From 20CM-2-55-15 sp964633285 (GTDB taxonomy: Bacteria; Acidobacteriota; Terriglobia; 20CM-2-55-15): a stretch of DNA of 64,000 nt. The notes under the pieces are model-generated. The model was not told where the DNA came from. It did no database searches and saw nothing but the letters and a program-made list of their open reading frames with translations. Made by a program: the position numbers and the translations under genes. Shown piece after piece: positions 1 to 8,880 of this stretch; within the stretch, counting starts at the first letter, position 1, and each line of letters begins with the position of its first letter. The stretch spans positions 1-64,000 of the forward strand of contig CAZWGA010000014.1 of the NCBI GenBank assembly GCA_964633285.1, given 5' to 3'.

Positions 1-69
1 GATCTGGGCCCACGGCGCTCGCAACGATGGTAAAGCTATTTGTCAAACGCAACACTAGGCAGGTTCAAC

Positions 70-1293
70 ATGCGGATAAATGTCCGTGAAGTGGCGCACG
101 AACTCGCACGTCATCCGATTCGAAACGTCGTGCTTCGCTGGAACTGGAAATCTGCAGTGCTCAGCCCACTCAGCCGGGCTGGACTCATTTTTGCCGTGAA
201 CCTCACATCCGGCTCCGGGCCGGCTTTTGCGGCATTAGCGATGGAGGCCCTCTATCGGGGAGCGATTTCCGGTTTCTGCGGAGCAATTATAGAAGCCTTC
301 AGTGTTGCAGATCCGTATTGGGCGGGACAATTGATGGTTCTTGTTGTTGTGCCCTTGCTGTCCGACGTGATCGATTTCCTGCTTCACTGGTTTTACGGCA
401 CTCCTCACCCCGGCCGAAGCCTTGAGGTCTCGCTAATGTGGAGCACACTGTCGACGGCGTTCAGCTATTTTGCAATGCGAAGGGGAACGCTCATCGTTGG
501 AGAACGGCGCAAAACATTGTTTCAGGACCTCGTGATGCTTCCGTCTTTGCTGATTGCGTTTCTGGCCATGACCATCCGGCAGACTCGAATGATGTTCTTC
601 AAAGGAACTGTTTTGATTCTGATTATCCTGATGGCGCCGGTCAGGGCAGCCACCGCTCAGTCAGCGCAGGGCCGGGATCTTCCTCAGGTCGATACCCTTC
701 TAGAACAAATGAGGACCCACGACGAGTGGCAGCAAGGCCATTTGATCCAATATTCGGTGCAGCGCACCTTCCGGGCTGTAAATGTCCGCTTCAACCTCGA
801 ATCGCTGATGGAAGTGAGGACGATTTTCAGGCAGCCCGATGTCTTCACCTCGGATATCGTCCGCAGTGAAGGATCAACGCTCATCCGGGAACGGGTCTTC
901 GACAAAATTCTCGAAGCGGAACGCGATGCCCGCACAAAGGAATCACAACAAACCGCCATCAATCCACACAATTACAGCTTCAAAGTATTGTCGGAAGAAG
1001 ATTGCGGCGGCCGAAAATGTTACCGGATGCGAGTCATTCCGAAACGAAAAGACCGATTCTCTATCGACGGATACATCTGGGTTGATGCCGCCGATGGCGC
1101 TATTGCCCGCATCCAGGGTTCGCCGGCCAGAAGACCTTCGTTCTGGACCCAGCACACTGAAATCGAGCGGCGGTACAAGAGAGTCGATGGCGTGTGGCTT
1201 TGCGACACGATGGAATCGAGCAGCGACATCTTCATTGGCGGCCACTCGGTGCTGAAAGTAGATCATTTGTACACCGTGGTCCGGACTCAGTGA
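70..1293 (+). CDS. Membrane protein fused to a LolA-like periplasmic domain (hypothetical)
   Basis: A 407-residue frame from ATG 70; a TTG at 40 would add ten residues. Residues 1 to about 170 form a polytopic hydrophobic domain that I do not recognise by name. At residue 174 a second ATG pair (589/592) begins a classical signal peptide (MMFFKGTVLILI, ending near AATAQ). The last 230 residues resemble outer-membrane lipoprotein-sorting (LolA/LolB-like) proteins, with beta-rich segments such as CYRMRVIPK and GYIWVDAADG. No stop separates the halves, so this is either a true fusion or two genes with the second starting inside the first. I infer that the second half acts in the periplasm. Function of the first half is unknown. 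SemiSWEET follows after 11 bases. Confidence 0.6.
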   Translation: MRINVREVAHELARHPIRNVVLRWNWKSAVLSPLSRAGLIFAVNLTSGSGPAFAALAMEALYRGAISGFCGAIIEAFSVADPYWAGQLMVLVVVPLLSDVIDFLLHWFYGTPHPGRSLEVSLMWSTLSTAFSYFAMRRGTLIVGERRKTLFQDLVMLPSLLIAFLAMTIRQTRMMFFKGTVLILIILMAPVRAATAQSAQGRDLPQVDTLLEQMRTHDEWQQGHLIQYSVQRTFRAVNVRFNLESLMEVRTIFRQPDVFTSDIVRSEGSTLIRERVFDKILEAERDARTKESQQTAINPHNYSFKVLSEEDCGGRKCYRMRVIPKRKDRFSIDGYIWVDAADGAIARIQGSPARRPSFWTQHTEIERRYKRVDGVWLCDTMESSSDIFIGGHSVLKVDHLYTVVRTQ

Positions 1294-1304
1294 ACGCTTG
1301 AGTT

Positions 1305-1580
1305 ATGCGAGAATCGATTGGTTACCTTGCAGGAATCCTTTCAACGCTGGCATTTCTTCCACAAGTTCTGAAGACGCTGCGCGACCGAAGCGCGAAGGAC
1401 ATCAGCCTCGGAATGTATGTACTCTTCTGCTCCGGCGTGACGCTCTGGCTGTTGTATGCATTGCTGATTTCGTCGTGGCCGCTTCTGATCTCCAACCTGG
1501 TCACACTAATCCTTGCGGGAACCGTATTGGTTTTGAAGCTGGCGGACAGTCAACTGCGAAAGGCGCGCCTTCCAAAATAG
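1305..1580 (+). CDS. SemiSWEET-type sugar transporter (PQ-loop)
   Basis: A 91-residue, three-helix protein of the size expected for bacterial SemiSWEETs, which dimerise to make a SWEET-like sugar or small-solute pore in the inner membrane. Visible signatures are the PQ motif early in helix 1 (LAFLPQVLKTLR), the loop DRSAKDISLGMY and two further hydrophobic helices, with a basic C-terminus. It starts at ATG 1305, 11 bases after the preceding gene stops, so the two may be co-transcribed. Its last 31 bases overlap the convergent oxygenase gene. The family assignment is strong; the substrate cannot be read from sequence. Confidence 0.85.
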   Translation: MRESIGYLAGILSTLAFLPQVLKTLRDRSAKDISLGMYVLFCSGVTLWLLYALLISSWPLLISNLVTLILAGTVLVLKLADSQLRKARLPK

Positions 1581-2284
1581 GCCACGTCTTTGATGCGCCG
1601 CTCAAATGACTGCAGCGCTGTTGAAGAGGGATTCGTGCAGAACGTCATGCTCAGAATGACGCGGCGTTCCCCTTCCTGCAGCGGCGTTACGCGGTGAAAA
1701 ACATAAGCTCCTTCAAACAGGATCAGAGTGTTCGGACCTGTGGATATCACTGTTTGCGATCTGTTGATCCGCGTCATGAGACGGGCGGAAGAAAGGCCGT
1801 TGCCGGCAGCGTTTGTATTGACCAGAGACAGCAAAGCGGTGAAGTGCCTCCCGTGATAAAAATCGTAATCATAATGCCATCCGATATGGTCGCTGGGTTG
1901 ATCGTAAATCAGGATCGAGCACGAACTGAGATCGTTGATCGGCGTTGGCCGCACACGCTCGCCGATGGCGAGGGAACACCACTCATGCAGTTGGGGTGAG
2001 AGATAAAAGGCAATGATCTCCGGGGCCGAATAATGCAAATCATGATAAGAAATCGTTGCTCCCCGTTTATGAATCGGCACATGCACGCGTTGCGGCTGAT
2101 CCTGGCGATCGGCAGCGTTGCGCAGCATGTTGAAGATCGATTCCGGAAGAAAATCATGAACCGAAAGAATTTTCTGTTCGAATGACCCCGAAGCCGGAGC
2201 GACGAAGGCGCACTTCAGGTGTGCCGAATACGTTTCCAGGATTTCACTTTGCAGCCGTTCCGGCAGATATCGGTCGACGAGCAT
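1550..2284 (-). CDS. 2-oxoglutarate/Fe(II)-dependent oxygenase
   Basis: A 244-residue non-haem iron oxygenase. The facial triad is complete: H137 and D139 in GWHYDYD, and H197 in YVFHRV, followed by the 2-oxoglutarate-binding arginine in GERRVIL (about residue 207). It should couple 2-oxoglutarate decarboxylation to hydroxylation of a substrate. It begins one base after btaB ends, so it is probably translationally coupled to the betaine-lipid genes. I infer that it may hydroxylate the betaine lipid or its acyl chains, by analogy with OlsC- and LpxO-type lipid hydroxylases; the sequence itself does not show the substrate. Its 3' end overlaps the convergent SemiSWEET gene. Confidence 0.8.
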   Translation of the reverse strand: MLVDRYLPERLQSEILETYSAHLKCAFVAPASGSFEQKILSVHDFLPESIFNMLRNAADRQDQPQRVHVPIHKRGATISYHDLHYSAPEIIAFYLSPQLHEWCSLAIGERVRPTPINDLSSCSILIYDQPSDHIGWHYDYDFYHGRHFTALLSLVNTNAAGNGLSSARLMTRINRSQTVISTGPNTLILFEGAYVFHRVTPLQEGERRVILSMTFCTNPSSTALQSFERRIKDVAYFGRRAFRS

Positions 2285-2285
2285 T

Positions 2286-2954
2286 TCAAGAGACCTTCGT
2301 CATCAGGAATGGATCACGCATGCCGACGAATAAATAAAACGACCACAATCCGGCCCACGCGTCATAACGGAAATGGGTTCGTTCTTCAAAAAGCTCCTGG
2401 AGACGCGCTTCGTACGGCCTCTCGACCTTCACGTGATTGATGGCCAGCCAATCTGCAAACCACGAGGAACTGTTCGCTGCTTTGCAGAAATCGACAACAC
2501 CGATGCGGCCGCCCGGCCACAATTCCGCATGCGCGCAGGCCACAGCCAGTTCCCAGCCGGCAATCATGGAAAGTGAATAAGAAAACAAAACGACATCTGC
2601 TTTCCCGCGCGTGATGGTTTCTTTTCCGTATTCCATGTCTATCAATCGCACGTTCTTCCAACCTTGCCGGCGAACTCGCTCCGCCGCTTTCTCAAGCATC
2701 GGGCGTGAGCAATCGATGCCTATCAATTCACCTCGATTCTGAAGCCGGCTCTGGATCGGACCGAAATTACTGCCGGTGCCACACCCGATTTCAAGAACGC
2801 GTTCGCCCGGGCGAATGTCGAGTTGTTGAACAAGCCGCTGGCGCCCATAAAGAAAAGCCCATCGCGTCGCGTCATAGAAGCGCGACTGGAACTCATAGTA
2901 ATTCGTCATCGTTTGCCGATGAGTAGAACCTGGCCGGAGGTAACGAGGTTTCAT
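2286..2954 (-). CDS. btaB: BtaB-like betaine lipid N-methyltransferase
   Basis: A 222-residue class I SAM-dependent methyltransferase with motif I LEIGCGTG (residues 54-61), an acidic motif II region (LIGIDCSRPML) and the N-terminal FYD element seen in BtaB-type enzymes. BtaB is known to transfer three methyl groups to diacylglyceryl-homoserine, giving the phosphorus-free lipid DGTS. The assignment rests mainly on its coupling to btaA: the start codon overlaps the btaA stop by four bases. The oxygenase follows after one base. A start at M16 is a possible alternative. Otherwise it would be called a generic methyltransferase. Confidence 0.8.
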   Translation of the reverse strand: MKPRYLRPGSTHRQTMTNYYEFQSRFYDATRWAFLYGRQRLVQQLDIRPGERVLEIGCGTGSNFGPIQSRLQNRGELIGIDCSRPMLEKAAERVRRQGWKNVRLIDMEYGKETITRGKADVVLFSYSLSMIAGWELAVACAHAELWPGGRIGVVDFCKAANSSSWFADWLAINHVKVERPYEARLQELFEERTHFRYDAWAGLWSFYLFVGMRDPFLMTKVS

Positions 2955-4129
2955 TGCATCACCTTTGCAAAGTGAAACGATGCGTATGTTCCAACACGGT
3001 CGCGCGAATGCAGGGTCTCAGTCTGGCCGGCCTGAAATTGAAGACGTCGGCGGGCAAATTCCGGAATGTAATCGCAAGTTACGCTTCCGGATCTGTAAAT
3101 GATTCGTGCCGCCTGGTCCGCGCAGCCGATGATCAGCCGCCACTCCTCCTCCAGCAACTCCGGAGTTGCCGAAAGCCAATCCATGTGATCCAGAAGAACA
3201 AAGATGCTGAAGCGGTCCGGACTGGTGCGGAGAAAGTCTGTCAGCGTTGAAGTGTGAATGTGAATGCGGGAAATGTGTTTTCGAAGGAACTGGAAGAACT
3301 CGCGTTTGAGGTAGTTGGGATAACAATCCGGCGGATAGTATCCGTTCATGTATACGCGCCAGAAATAATTCTGGCGGAGCGGGACCGTTGTCAATGTCTG
3401 ATCGACGCGCTCTTCGACAAACGAACTTGTTTTCGAACCGTTCTCCTGAATCTGTTCGATCTGTTGCTGGGGCACTCCGAGCATTGCGAGCACGGCGGGC
3501 TGCCGGATGGCGAATCGAACAAGAGGAGACCATAAGCGCGGCGCAATCCGAGTCCTGTAGAACGCGGCTTGTTCGGCAAGATTGCCGATACTCTGGAATT
3601 GCTGCAGGTCATGCCGCATTCCGCGCACAACATTCAGATACAGGTACAGACTTCGGGCAAAGAAACCCGCGGTTCCATGAAAGTAGAGTCCCGCGCCAAG
3701 GGGATCAAAATAATCGATACGCCTGTCCCAAATGGATTGCGCGCCTGAGGTGAGCCGCGACCGAAGCTGGTTTTCGTAAATCCGCCGGTGCCCGTGAATG
3801 CGGCCGTTCGCAAACATTTCGAAGAACTGTTCGTACTGCAGGCGTTCGATTGCCGCCAGTTTCAACTCGAGAAGCGCATTCTGATGCGGATTCATATCGA
3901 CGCAATGAATGCTGGCAGGAGCATGAATCAGATAATCAAGGGCGTTGCACCCCGCGCTTGTGATCATCACGATGCGATCTGCCGGCCTGATCTGCAGAAC
4001 CGCGTTGTCCAAAGCGGGATCTTCCCAGCACTGGTTGTAAACGAGGTTCCGGGAGTGAATCTGGCCGAAAAACCATTGCGAGGGGGCCGATCTCATCGCG
4101 CCATCGTGCAACGGGTACATTTCGGCCAT
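2951..4129 (-). CDS. btaA: BtaA-like SAM:diacylglycerol 3-amino-3-carboxypropyltransferase (DUF3419)
   Basis: A 392-residue protein of the DUF3419/BtaA family. Diagnostic elements are NQCWEDP (residues 32-38), the SAM-binding loop SAGCNALDYL (58-67) and VDMNP (77-81), plus a C-terminal second SAM-domain-like region (FVLLDHMDWL). BtaA moves the aminocarboxypropyl group of SAM onto diacylglycerol, the first step to betaine lipids that replace phospholipids when phosphate is scarce. It lies 61 bases downstream of a secreted phosphoesterase and overlaps btaB by four bases. That context, beside pst/pho genes, fits lipid remodelling under phosphate limitation. Confidence 0.87.
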   Translation of the reverse strand: MAEMYPLHDGAMRSAPSQWFFGQIHSRNLVYNQCWEDPALDNAVLQIRPADRIVMITSAGCNALDYLIHAPASIHCVDMNPHQNALLELKLAAIERLQYEQFFEMFANGRIHGHRRIYENQLRSRLTSGAQSIWDRRIDYFDPLGAGLYFHGTAGFFARSLYLYLNVVRGMRHDLQQFQSIGNLAEQAAFYRTRIAPRLWSPLVRFAIRQPAVLAMLGVPQQQIEQIQENGSKTSSFVEERVDQTLTTVPLRQNYFWRVYMNGYYPPDCYPNYLKREFFQFLRKHISRIHIHTSTLTDFLRTSPDRFSIFVLLDHMDWLSATPELLEEEWRLIIGCADQAARIIYRSGSVTCDYIPEFARRRLQFQAGQTETLHSRDRVGTYASFHFAKVMQ

Positions 4130-4190
4130 GTAAACGCGCTATGAAATCTTGGCCACAACAGATGCGGGCAAACCTGCTTAAATGAAACTG

Positions 4191-7061
4191 CTATTTGGAA
4201 ATACGATACGGAGCCAGCAACGCATCGCGATTCGCACGGAGATCCCGGCCGGAACGGGCCAGCGGATACGGTTTGTTGCCCTTCATCCCCTTCCACAGCT
4301 CAAGGTTGAACCGGTTCGTATCCAGCTTGTCCTCTTCGTCATAGTCCATGTCGCCAAGTTTTTTCTGCCAATACGACGCGCCGTGAAGTTCGCGCGCATT
4401 GGCGACAACACCTCTGGTTCCGGGCAGCGAGTTTTCAGCAGTAGCGCGGGGAACAGGAAGCTGTGACGTCCGCAGCAGGTCCGGAACAACGGCGTTGTAG
4501 CTCCAACTCGATTGCTTCAAGTCGAATACTTCGGTCATCGGCGCCGCAACAGCGCTATACAAACTGGAGGGCGTGACTCCGAGCAGGGCCTCAATCGTTC
4601 GGACCATGCTGACGGTGGTGTACCGCTCCGAAACGACGGCGCCCTGTTTCACATAAGGGCCGGCGACAAAAGCAATGCTGCGATGGGCATCCACATGATC
4701 GGGCCCGTTTTGCGCATCGTCTTCAATCACAAAAATCAAGGTATTGTCTTTGTACGGACTGTTTGCGATTTTCTGAACGAGCAAGCCGACTGCATAATCG
4801 TTGTCCGCCATCTGTAATCCCGGAGTATTGACGCCATATTGAGCTGTGCCGAAACTGCCGAAGTGATCGTGCGCGAATCGCACCAGGGACAGGCTCGGCA
4901 GATTTCGATTTGAAACATATTGATCGAATTCCCTTTGCCACTCGTGGAACAAAAAGAAGTCGGCATTGTTTTGGTCGAAACCCCGAAAGTAGAGATCGGT
5001 GTTGTTCATCAACGATTTTTTCGTCGGCACGGCCTGCAGCACTTTTTCTTCAAACGGCGTTCTTGAAATTGGAATGTATCCGCGATTTGTTTTCGGGTTC
5101 TCGTACCGGGTCAGATCGCAGAACACGCCGTAGTTTCGCAGTGTCAAACCGGCGCCGAGCACCTCGTCCCAGAGATATCCTGTGCCCGCTTCACCGCCGA
5201 GCGAATCCGGAGCCGCGACATCGGCCAGCCCTGGAAGCAGGTTTGGATCGGCCGGTGACTGCGGATCGCTCAACATGGGTTGAGCTTTGATACGTTCGGC
5301 CAGAGAATCGATGCCCACGTTGACTTCGCGATTCTGACCCTCCCAGTCATACTTGAATCCACGGTCTGCATAATTCACGGGCACGGATTTTTCGGTGTAG
5401 TCCGTCGTGCGCGCCGCCGTGGTCCAGTTCCAGCCGACGCCGCTCACTTCGCCGGAGTCACGAAAGTCGTCCAGCGTGATGAATTGTCGAGCGAGCGCGT
5501 GATGATTGGGCGTAATGGGCTCAGGAAACTCTGTAATCGAAGGATCACCGTCACCGACTTCCAGATCGCCCAGAATCTGATCGTATGTGCGATTCTCTTT
5601 GATGATGTAGATGATGTGCTGAATTCGGTTTCGAAGTTCGGAAATCACCGGATCGGTGGCTGCGCTCCGCAATCTGTCGAAGCGATTGTTCTGGTAAACC
5701 CTCTTCGTCAACGCGTCGAGCTCAGCCGCCGCCGGCACGGGCAAAGAGAGCAGGGTTGCCTTTTCGAGACTGTACACATATTGATTCGGAGTCTTTGAAC
5801 ATTCCGGCATCCCCGGAGCTCGAACATCGCCTCGGCAATTTCCGGTATTCGGCCCGGGAACACTCTTTCCATTAACGACGAATAAAGTTTTGCCGTCGGA
5901 GCTGACGCTCACACTGTTCGGATACCAGGGCGTGGGAATGAGTCCCGTCACGCGGCTGGATCCACCTGCTTGCAACGCCACCACTGCGATTGCATTCGTT
6001 CCCCCATCGCTGACATAAAGAGTTCCTTCGTCAGGGGACAACGCCAGACTGTTCGGATTTGCGCCTTTCGGAATGTTGCCCGCACCGAGAACATCGGGGG
6101 GCGCCGTGACGTTGAAAGTCGCAACGACGCGATCGACACCTGTGTCCACGACAGCCACGGCATCGGCATTATCCAGAGCGGCAAACAATCGGTCTCCGGC
6201 GCGGTTCAGAATCATTCTGTTGGGTTGTCCGGCAACCGGGATTCGGCGGGCAATCGACGGCGAAGGAACCAGATCCACAACGACGATTTCCCGATCGCGG
6301 GGACTGGAAACATACACCTTCGCCGGACTTCCAAACGCGGCCCAGTAAGGGTATTCGCCCCCGGGGACTCCGGTTTTCGCGCGATCGTTCACGCCCGGGC
6401 GCAGATCAAGCTCCGCGGTTTTCTTTCTCGCTGCCAGATCGATAATGCTGATTGAATCATTGTAGAGATTTGCAACTACAACCGTGCTGCCGGATGGATC
6501 AACGGCGATGCCCGCCACCATGGGTTTCGCAGAGTCGGCATTCAATGGAGCCGGAAGATTGGAAAACAATCCGTTCCCGCGAGCGTGCCCCAGCGCGATC
6601 GAGGCCGTGCGCGCGAATCCACTTTTGTTTTTGCTGAACACATGAATGTTGTCGCTGACACCGCCCGAGACATAGAACTCGTCCCCACTCGGATTCCAGG
6701 TGAGCCCGCAGAAGGAATTGGGAATGGGTAAGGCCTGCGTTTGCCGCGGCGGAAACACCGTCGTATCGAAAACGAAAACGTATTCGTCGTATTTTTGCGG
6801 GCCGTCTTTGTTGTATCCGCTGGTCAGGACGAGGAGCGTTCGGCCATCGGGGCTGAGCGCCGTGGTGACGGCCTGGCCCATGGTGATGTCACGCCGGCCG
6901 GGCATTCCCGGATTGAGCGGCATCAGGCTGGAGTGCGGCGCCGCATCCGGAGTTATGGCGAGACCGTTCGGAAGGTAAATTGGATCGGCGGCCCAAACTG
7001 TCCATAAGCAGGAGAAACACACGACAACAAAGATGAGAGTTCGCTGGAGTATTGCTCGCAT
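4191..7061 (-). CDS. Secreted YncE-like beta-propeller / phosphoesterase (AcpA-type) fusion
   Basis: A 956-residue protein with an N-terminal signal peptide (through VWAAD, about residue 25). Residues about 30-460 are YncE-like beta-propeller repeats (for example LSPDEGTLYVSDGGTNA and ISIIDLAARKK). The C-terminal half is a PF04185-type phosphoesterase domain of the alkaline phosphatase superfamily, with IIYIIKENRTYDQILGD near residue 490 and FVIEDDAQNGPDHVDAHRS further on. Family members are acid phosphatases or phospholipases C. I infer periplasmic or surface release of phosphate from phosphodiesters or phospholipids. It appears to be the first gene of an operon with btaA-btaB-oxygenase. A TAGAAT hexamer at 7071-7076 (reverse) could be its -10. 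Confidence 0.83.
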   Translation of the reverse strand: MRAILQRTLIFVVVCFSCLWTVWAADPIYLPNGLAITPDAAPHSSLMPLNPGMPGRRDITMGQAVTTALSPDGRTLLVLTSGYNKDGPQKYDEYVFVFDTTVFPPRQTQALPIPNSFCGLTWNPSGDEFYVSGGVSDNIHVFSKNKSGFARTASIALGHARGNGLFSNLPAPLNADSAKPMVAGIAVDPSGSTVVVANLYNDSISIIDLAARKKTAELDLRPGVNDRAKTGVPGGEYPYWAAFGSPAKVYVSSPRDREIVVVDLVPSPSIARRIPVAGQPNRMILNRAGDRLFAALDNADAVAVVDTGVDRVVATFNVTAPPDVLGAGNIPKGANPNSLALSPDEGTLYVSDGGTNAIAVVALQAGGSSRVTGLIPTPWYPNSVSVSSDGKTLFVVNGKSVPGPNTGNCRGDVRAPGMPECSKTPNQYVYSLEKATLLSLPVPAAAELDALTKRVYQNNRFDRLRSAATDPVISELRNRIQHIIYIIKENRTYDQILGDLEVGDGDPSITEFPEPITPNHHALARQFITLDDFRDSGEVSGVGWNWTTAARTTDYTEKSVPVNYADRGFKYDWEGQNREVNVGIDSLAERIKAQPMLSDPQSPADPNLLPGLADVAAPDSLGGEAGTGYLWDEVLGAGLTLRNYGVFCDLTRYENPKTNRGYIPISRTPFEEKVLQAVPTKKSLMNNTDLYFRGFDQNNADFFLFHEWQREFDQYVSNRNLPSLSLVRFAHDHFGSFGTAQYGVNTPGLQMADNDYAVGLLVQKIANSPYKDNTLIFVIEDDAQNGPDHVDAHRSIAFVAGPYVKQGAVVSERYTTVSMVRTIEALLGVTPSSLYSAVAAPMTEVFDLKQSSWSYNAVVPDLLRTSQLPVPRATAENSLPGTRGVVANARELHGASYWQKKLGDMDYDEEDKLDTNRFNLELWKGMKGNKPYPLARSGRDLRANRDALLAPYRISK

Positions 7062-7134
7062 AGGACCGCGATTCTACGTCCAGTCACTTTTCAATTCTTT
7101 AAAAACCTGGTTTCAGTTTTGAAAAAAGTGCCGG

Positions 7135-7168
7135 CTGTAACATTTTTAAATGAATAGTGCGGTAGACT
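7135..7168 (+). promoter_or_regulatory. Weak candidate Pho-type promoter of the phytase-like gene
   Basis: CTGTAAC (7135-7141) is followed at an 11-base step by a degenerate TTAAATG (7146-7152), then ten bases later TAGACT (7163-7168) as a possible -10. The geometry matches the stronger arrays elsewhere in the window, but only one repeat is convincing. Confidence 0.35.
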
Positions 7169-7181
7169 GCGAACCCTCACG

Positions 7182-8867
7182 ATGAAAGATAGAAGCCATT
7201 TCGTAGTCACATGGATCGTCTGTGCAACGCTTTTAGTTGCTCCCGCGTCAGGTTCAGCTGCGGGCGCGGCGACGTTGAAGAATGTGTTGATCGTGCCGGG
7301 AGCAATGATCGACAAAACGCCGCTTAATGGAAGCCGTGGAGGCGCCAACATCAACCGGCTGGGCGGCTTTGCATCGGATATTTTTTACGATCGAATTGCG
7401 AACGTTTACTATGCGCTGACCGATCGCGGGCCCGGAGGCGGCGTGTTTCCTTACGGCACGCGCCTCCACAAATTCACAATCAGCGTGGATCCGGTAACTG
7501 GGGCTGCGAGCAATTTCAATTTGCTGGCAACGATTCTTTTTACAGTCCCGGCAGGAAAGTCCGTGAATGGTATCTCAGGGCCGGCTGCGTTCAACGGCAA
7601 TGACGCCGCCGGCAATCTCGGGTTGAGCCACGATCCTGAAGGCCTGGTGGTAGCGCCGAATGGACACTTTTATGTTTCCGATGAATACGGACCTTCGATC
7701 TATGAGTTCCTGCCGGACGGTGCGTTTGTCCGCGCGTTCCGTCCTCCTCCCAACATCGTGCCTCACGATTCCGCAGGTTCGAATTTTTCAAGCAAGAATA
7801 CAGTAGTGTCGGTGAGCGGCCGTCAACGAAACAGGGGTTTCGAAGGACTTGCTATCAGTCCGGACGGCACGCGGTTGTTTGGTTTTCTGCAGGATCCGCT
7901 GGCCGAGGAGGGCGCGGCCGAACCCGGCTGCATGCCGGCGTGCACACCTCCGGGAAGATTCAGCCGCAACGTCCGGATTATCGAGTACGACGCCATTAGA
8001 GGAGAAAGTACGGCGCAGTTCATCTATCAGCTCGAGAGTCTGTCGTCGGTCAATTCCCGCATGACGGACAATCCGTATAAACCGGGCGCTCAGGGAGCAA
8101 ACATCGGACTCAATGCCGCGGCGGCAATCAACGATCACGAGTTTCTCGTGCTCGAACGAGATAATCGGGGTCTGGGCATCGACGACCCGATTGGATCGAG
8201 TCCTGTTTCCACGAAACGGATTTATCGAATCGACATCAAAGGCGCCACCAACGTCAGCGCCATCAGCCTGAAAGGCACAAACACACTGCCCGCGGGTGTT
8301 TCGCCTGTCTCCAAAACACTTTTTCTGGATCTGTTGCCGGAGTTAAGTGCTGCGGGAATGCCGGTTCCTGAAAAAATGGAGGGACTGACACTGGGTCCAA
8401 GGCTGGCGGATGGGACTTACGAGTTGCTGGTCGGAACCGATAACGATTTCAGCGTGACTCAAAATGACACCGGCGCACAATTCGATGTCTGCGCGAATCG
8501 AACGGCATCGCAGCAGGTTCCGATTGACGCAGGTTGCCCGCAAGGCATGTCGCTGCTTCCAACCTTTCTGATGTCGTTTAAAACGGCGCCGGGTGAAATC
8601 CAGTTGCCGTCTCCGGTCAACCAGTTGATGACGCTCTTCGCCGATAAGGATCTTCGTTCGCTGACTCCTCGCGGCTGGACTTCACGCTTGAAATCGGCTG
8701 AAGAATCCGCCGCAAAAGGCCGCACGAGCGAAGCGTGTAAAGCGATTCAGAGCCTGTCCGAGCAACTGCAGCGGTCGGGTAAGCCGCTGGCTGCCGCGGA
8801 GACAGACCGGCTGACTTTGGGCATGAGCAGTACTCAGCAAACCCTGGGCTGCAAAAACAAACCGTGA
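7182..8867 (+). CDS. Secreted phytase-like esterase family protein
   Basis: A 561-residue protein with a Sec signal peptide (positively charged start, then IVCATLLVAPASGSAAG). The core matches the esterase-like phytase family (PF13449), with RGFEGLAISPDGTRLFGFLQD and EKMEGLTLGPRLADGTYELL as recognisable propeller segments, and acidic loops (DRGPGGG, LVGTDNDF) that could bind calcium. The last 100 residues are helical and look like a separate tail. Despite the name, activity in this family is mixed, so phytate hydrolysis is an inference supported by location between a phosphoesterase and the pst/pho genes. It is convergent with phoR, 13 bases apart. Its start is ATG 7182. Confidence 0.75.
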   Translation: MKDRSHFVVTWIVCATLLVAPASGSAAGAATLKNVLIVPGAMIDKTPLNGSRGGANINRLGGFASDIFYDRIANVYYALTDRGPGGGVFPYGTRLHKFTISVDPVTGAASNFNLLATILFTVPAGKSVNGISGPAAFNGNDAAGNLGLSHDPEGLVVAPNGHFYVSDEYGPSIYEFLPDGAFVRAFRPPPNIVPHDSAGSNFSSKNTVVSVSGRQRNRGFEGLAISPDGTRLFGFLQDPLAEEGAAEPGCMPACTPPGRFSRNVRIIEYDAIRGESTAQFIYQLESLSSVNSRMTDNPYKPGAQGANIGLNAAAAINDHEFLVLERDNRGLGIDDPIGSSPVSTKRIYRIDIKGATNVSAISLKGTNTLPAGVSPVSKTLFLDLLPELSAAGMPVPEKMEGLTLGPRLADGTYELLVGTDNDFSVTQNDTGAQFDVCANRTASQQVPIDAGCPQGMSLLPTFLMSFKTAPGEIQLPSPVNQLMTLFADKDLRSLTPRGWTSRLKSAEESAAKGRTSEACKAIQSLSEQLQRSGKPLAAAETDRLTLGMSSTQQTLGCKNKP

Positions 8868-8880
8868 GTTGCGGAAGAAA

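Noticed and set aside
7071..7115. Possible Pho box for the phosphoesterase-bta operon (minus strand)
   Set aside because: TAGAAT (7076-7071) is a fair -10, but the sequence at the expected 11-base steps (TGAAAAG, TTTTAAA, TGAAACC) does not match the heptamer well enough.
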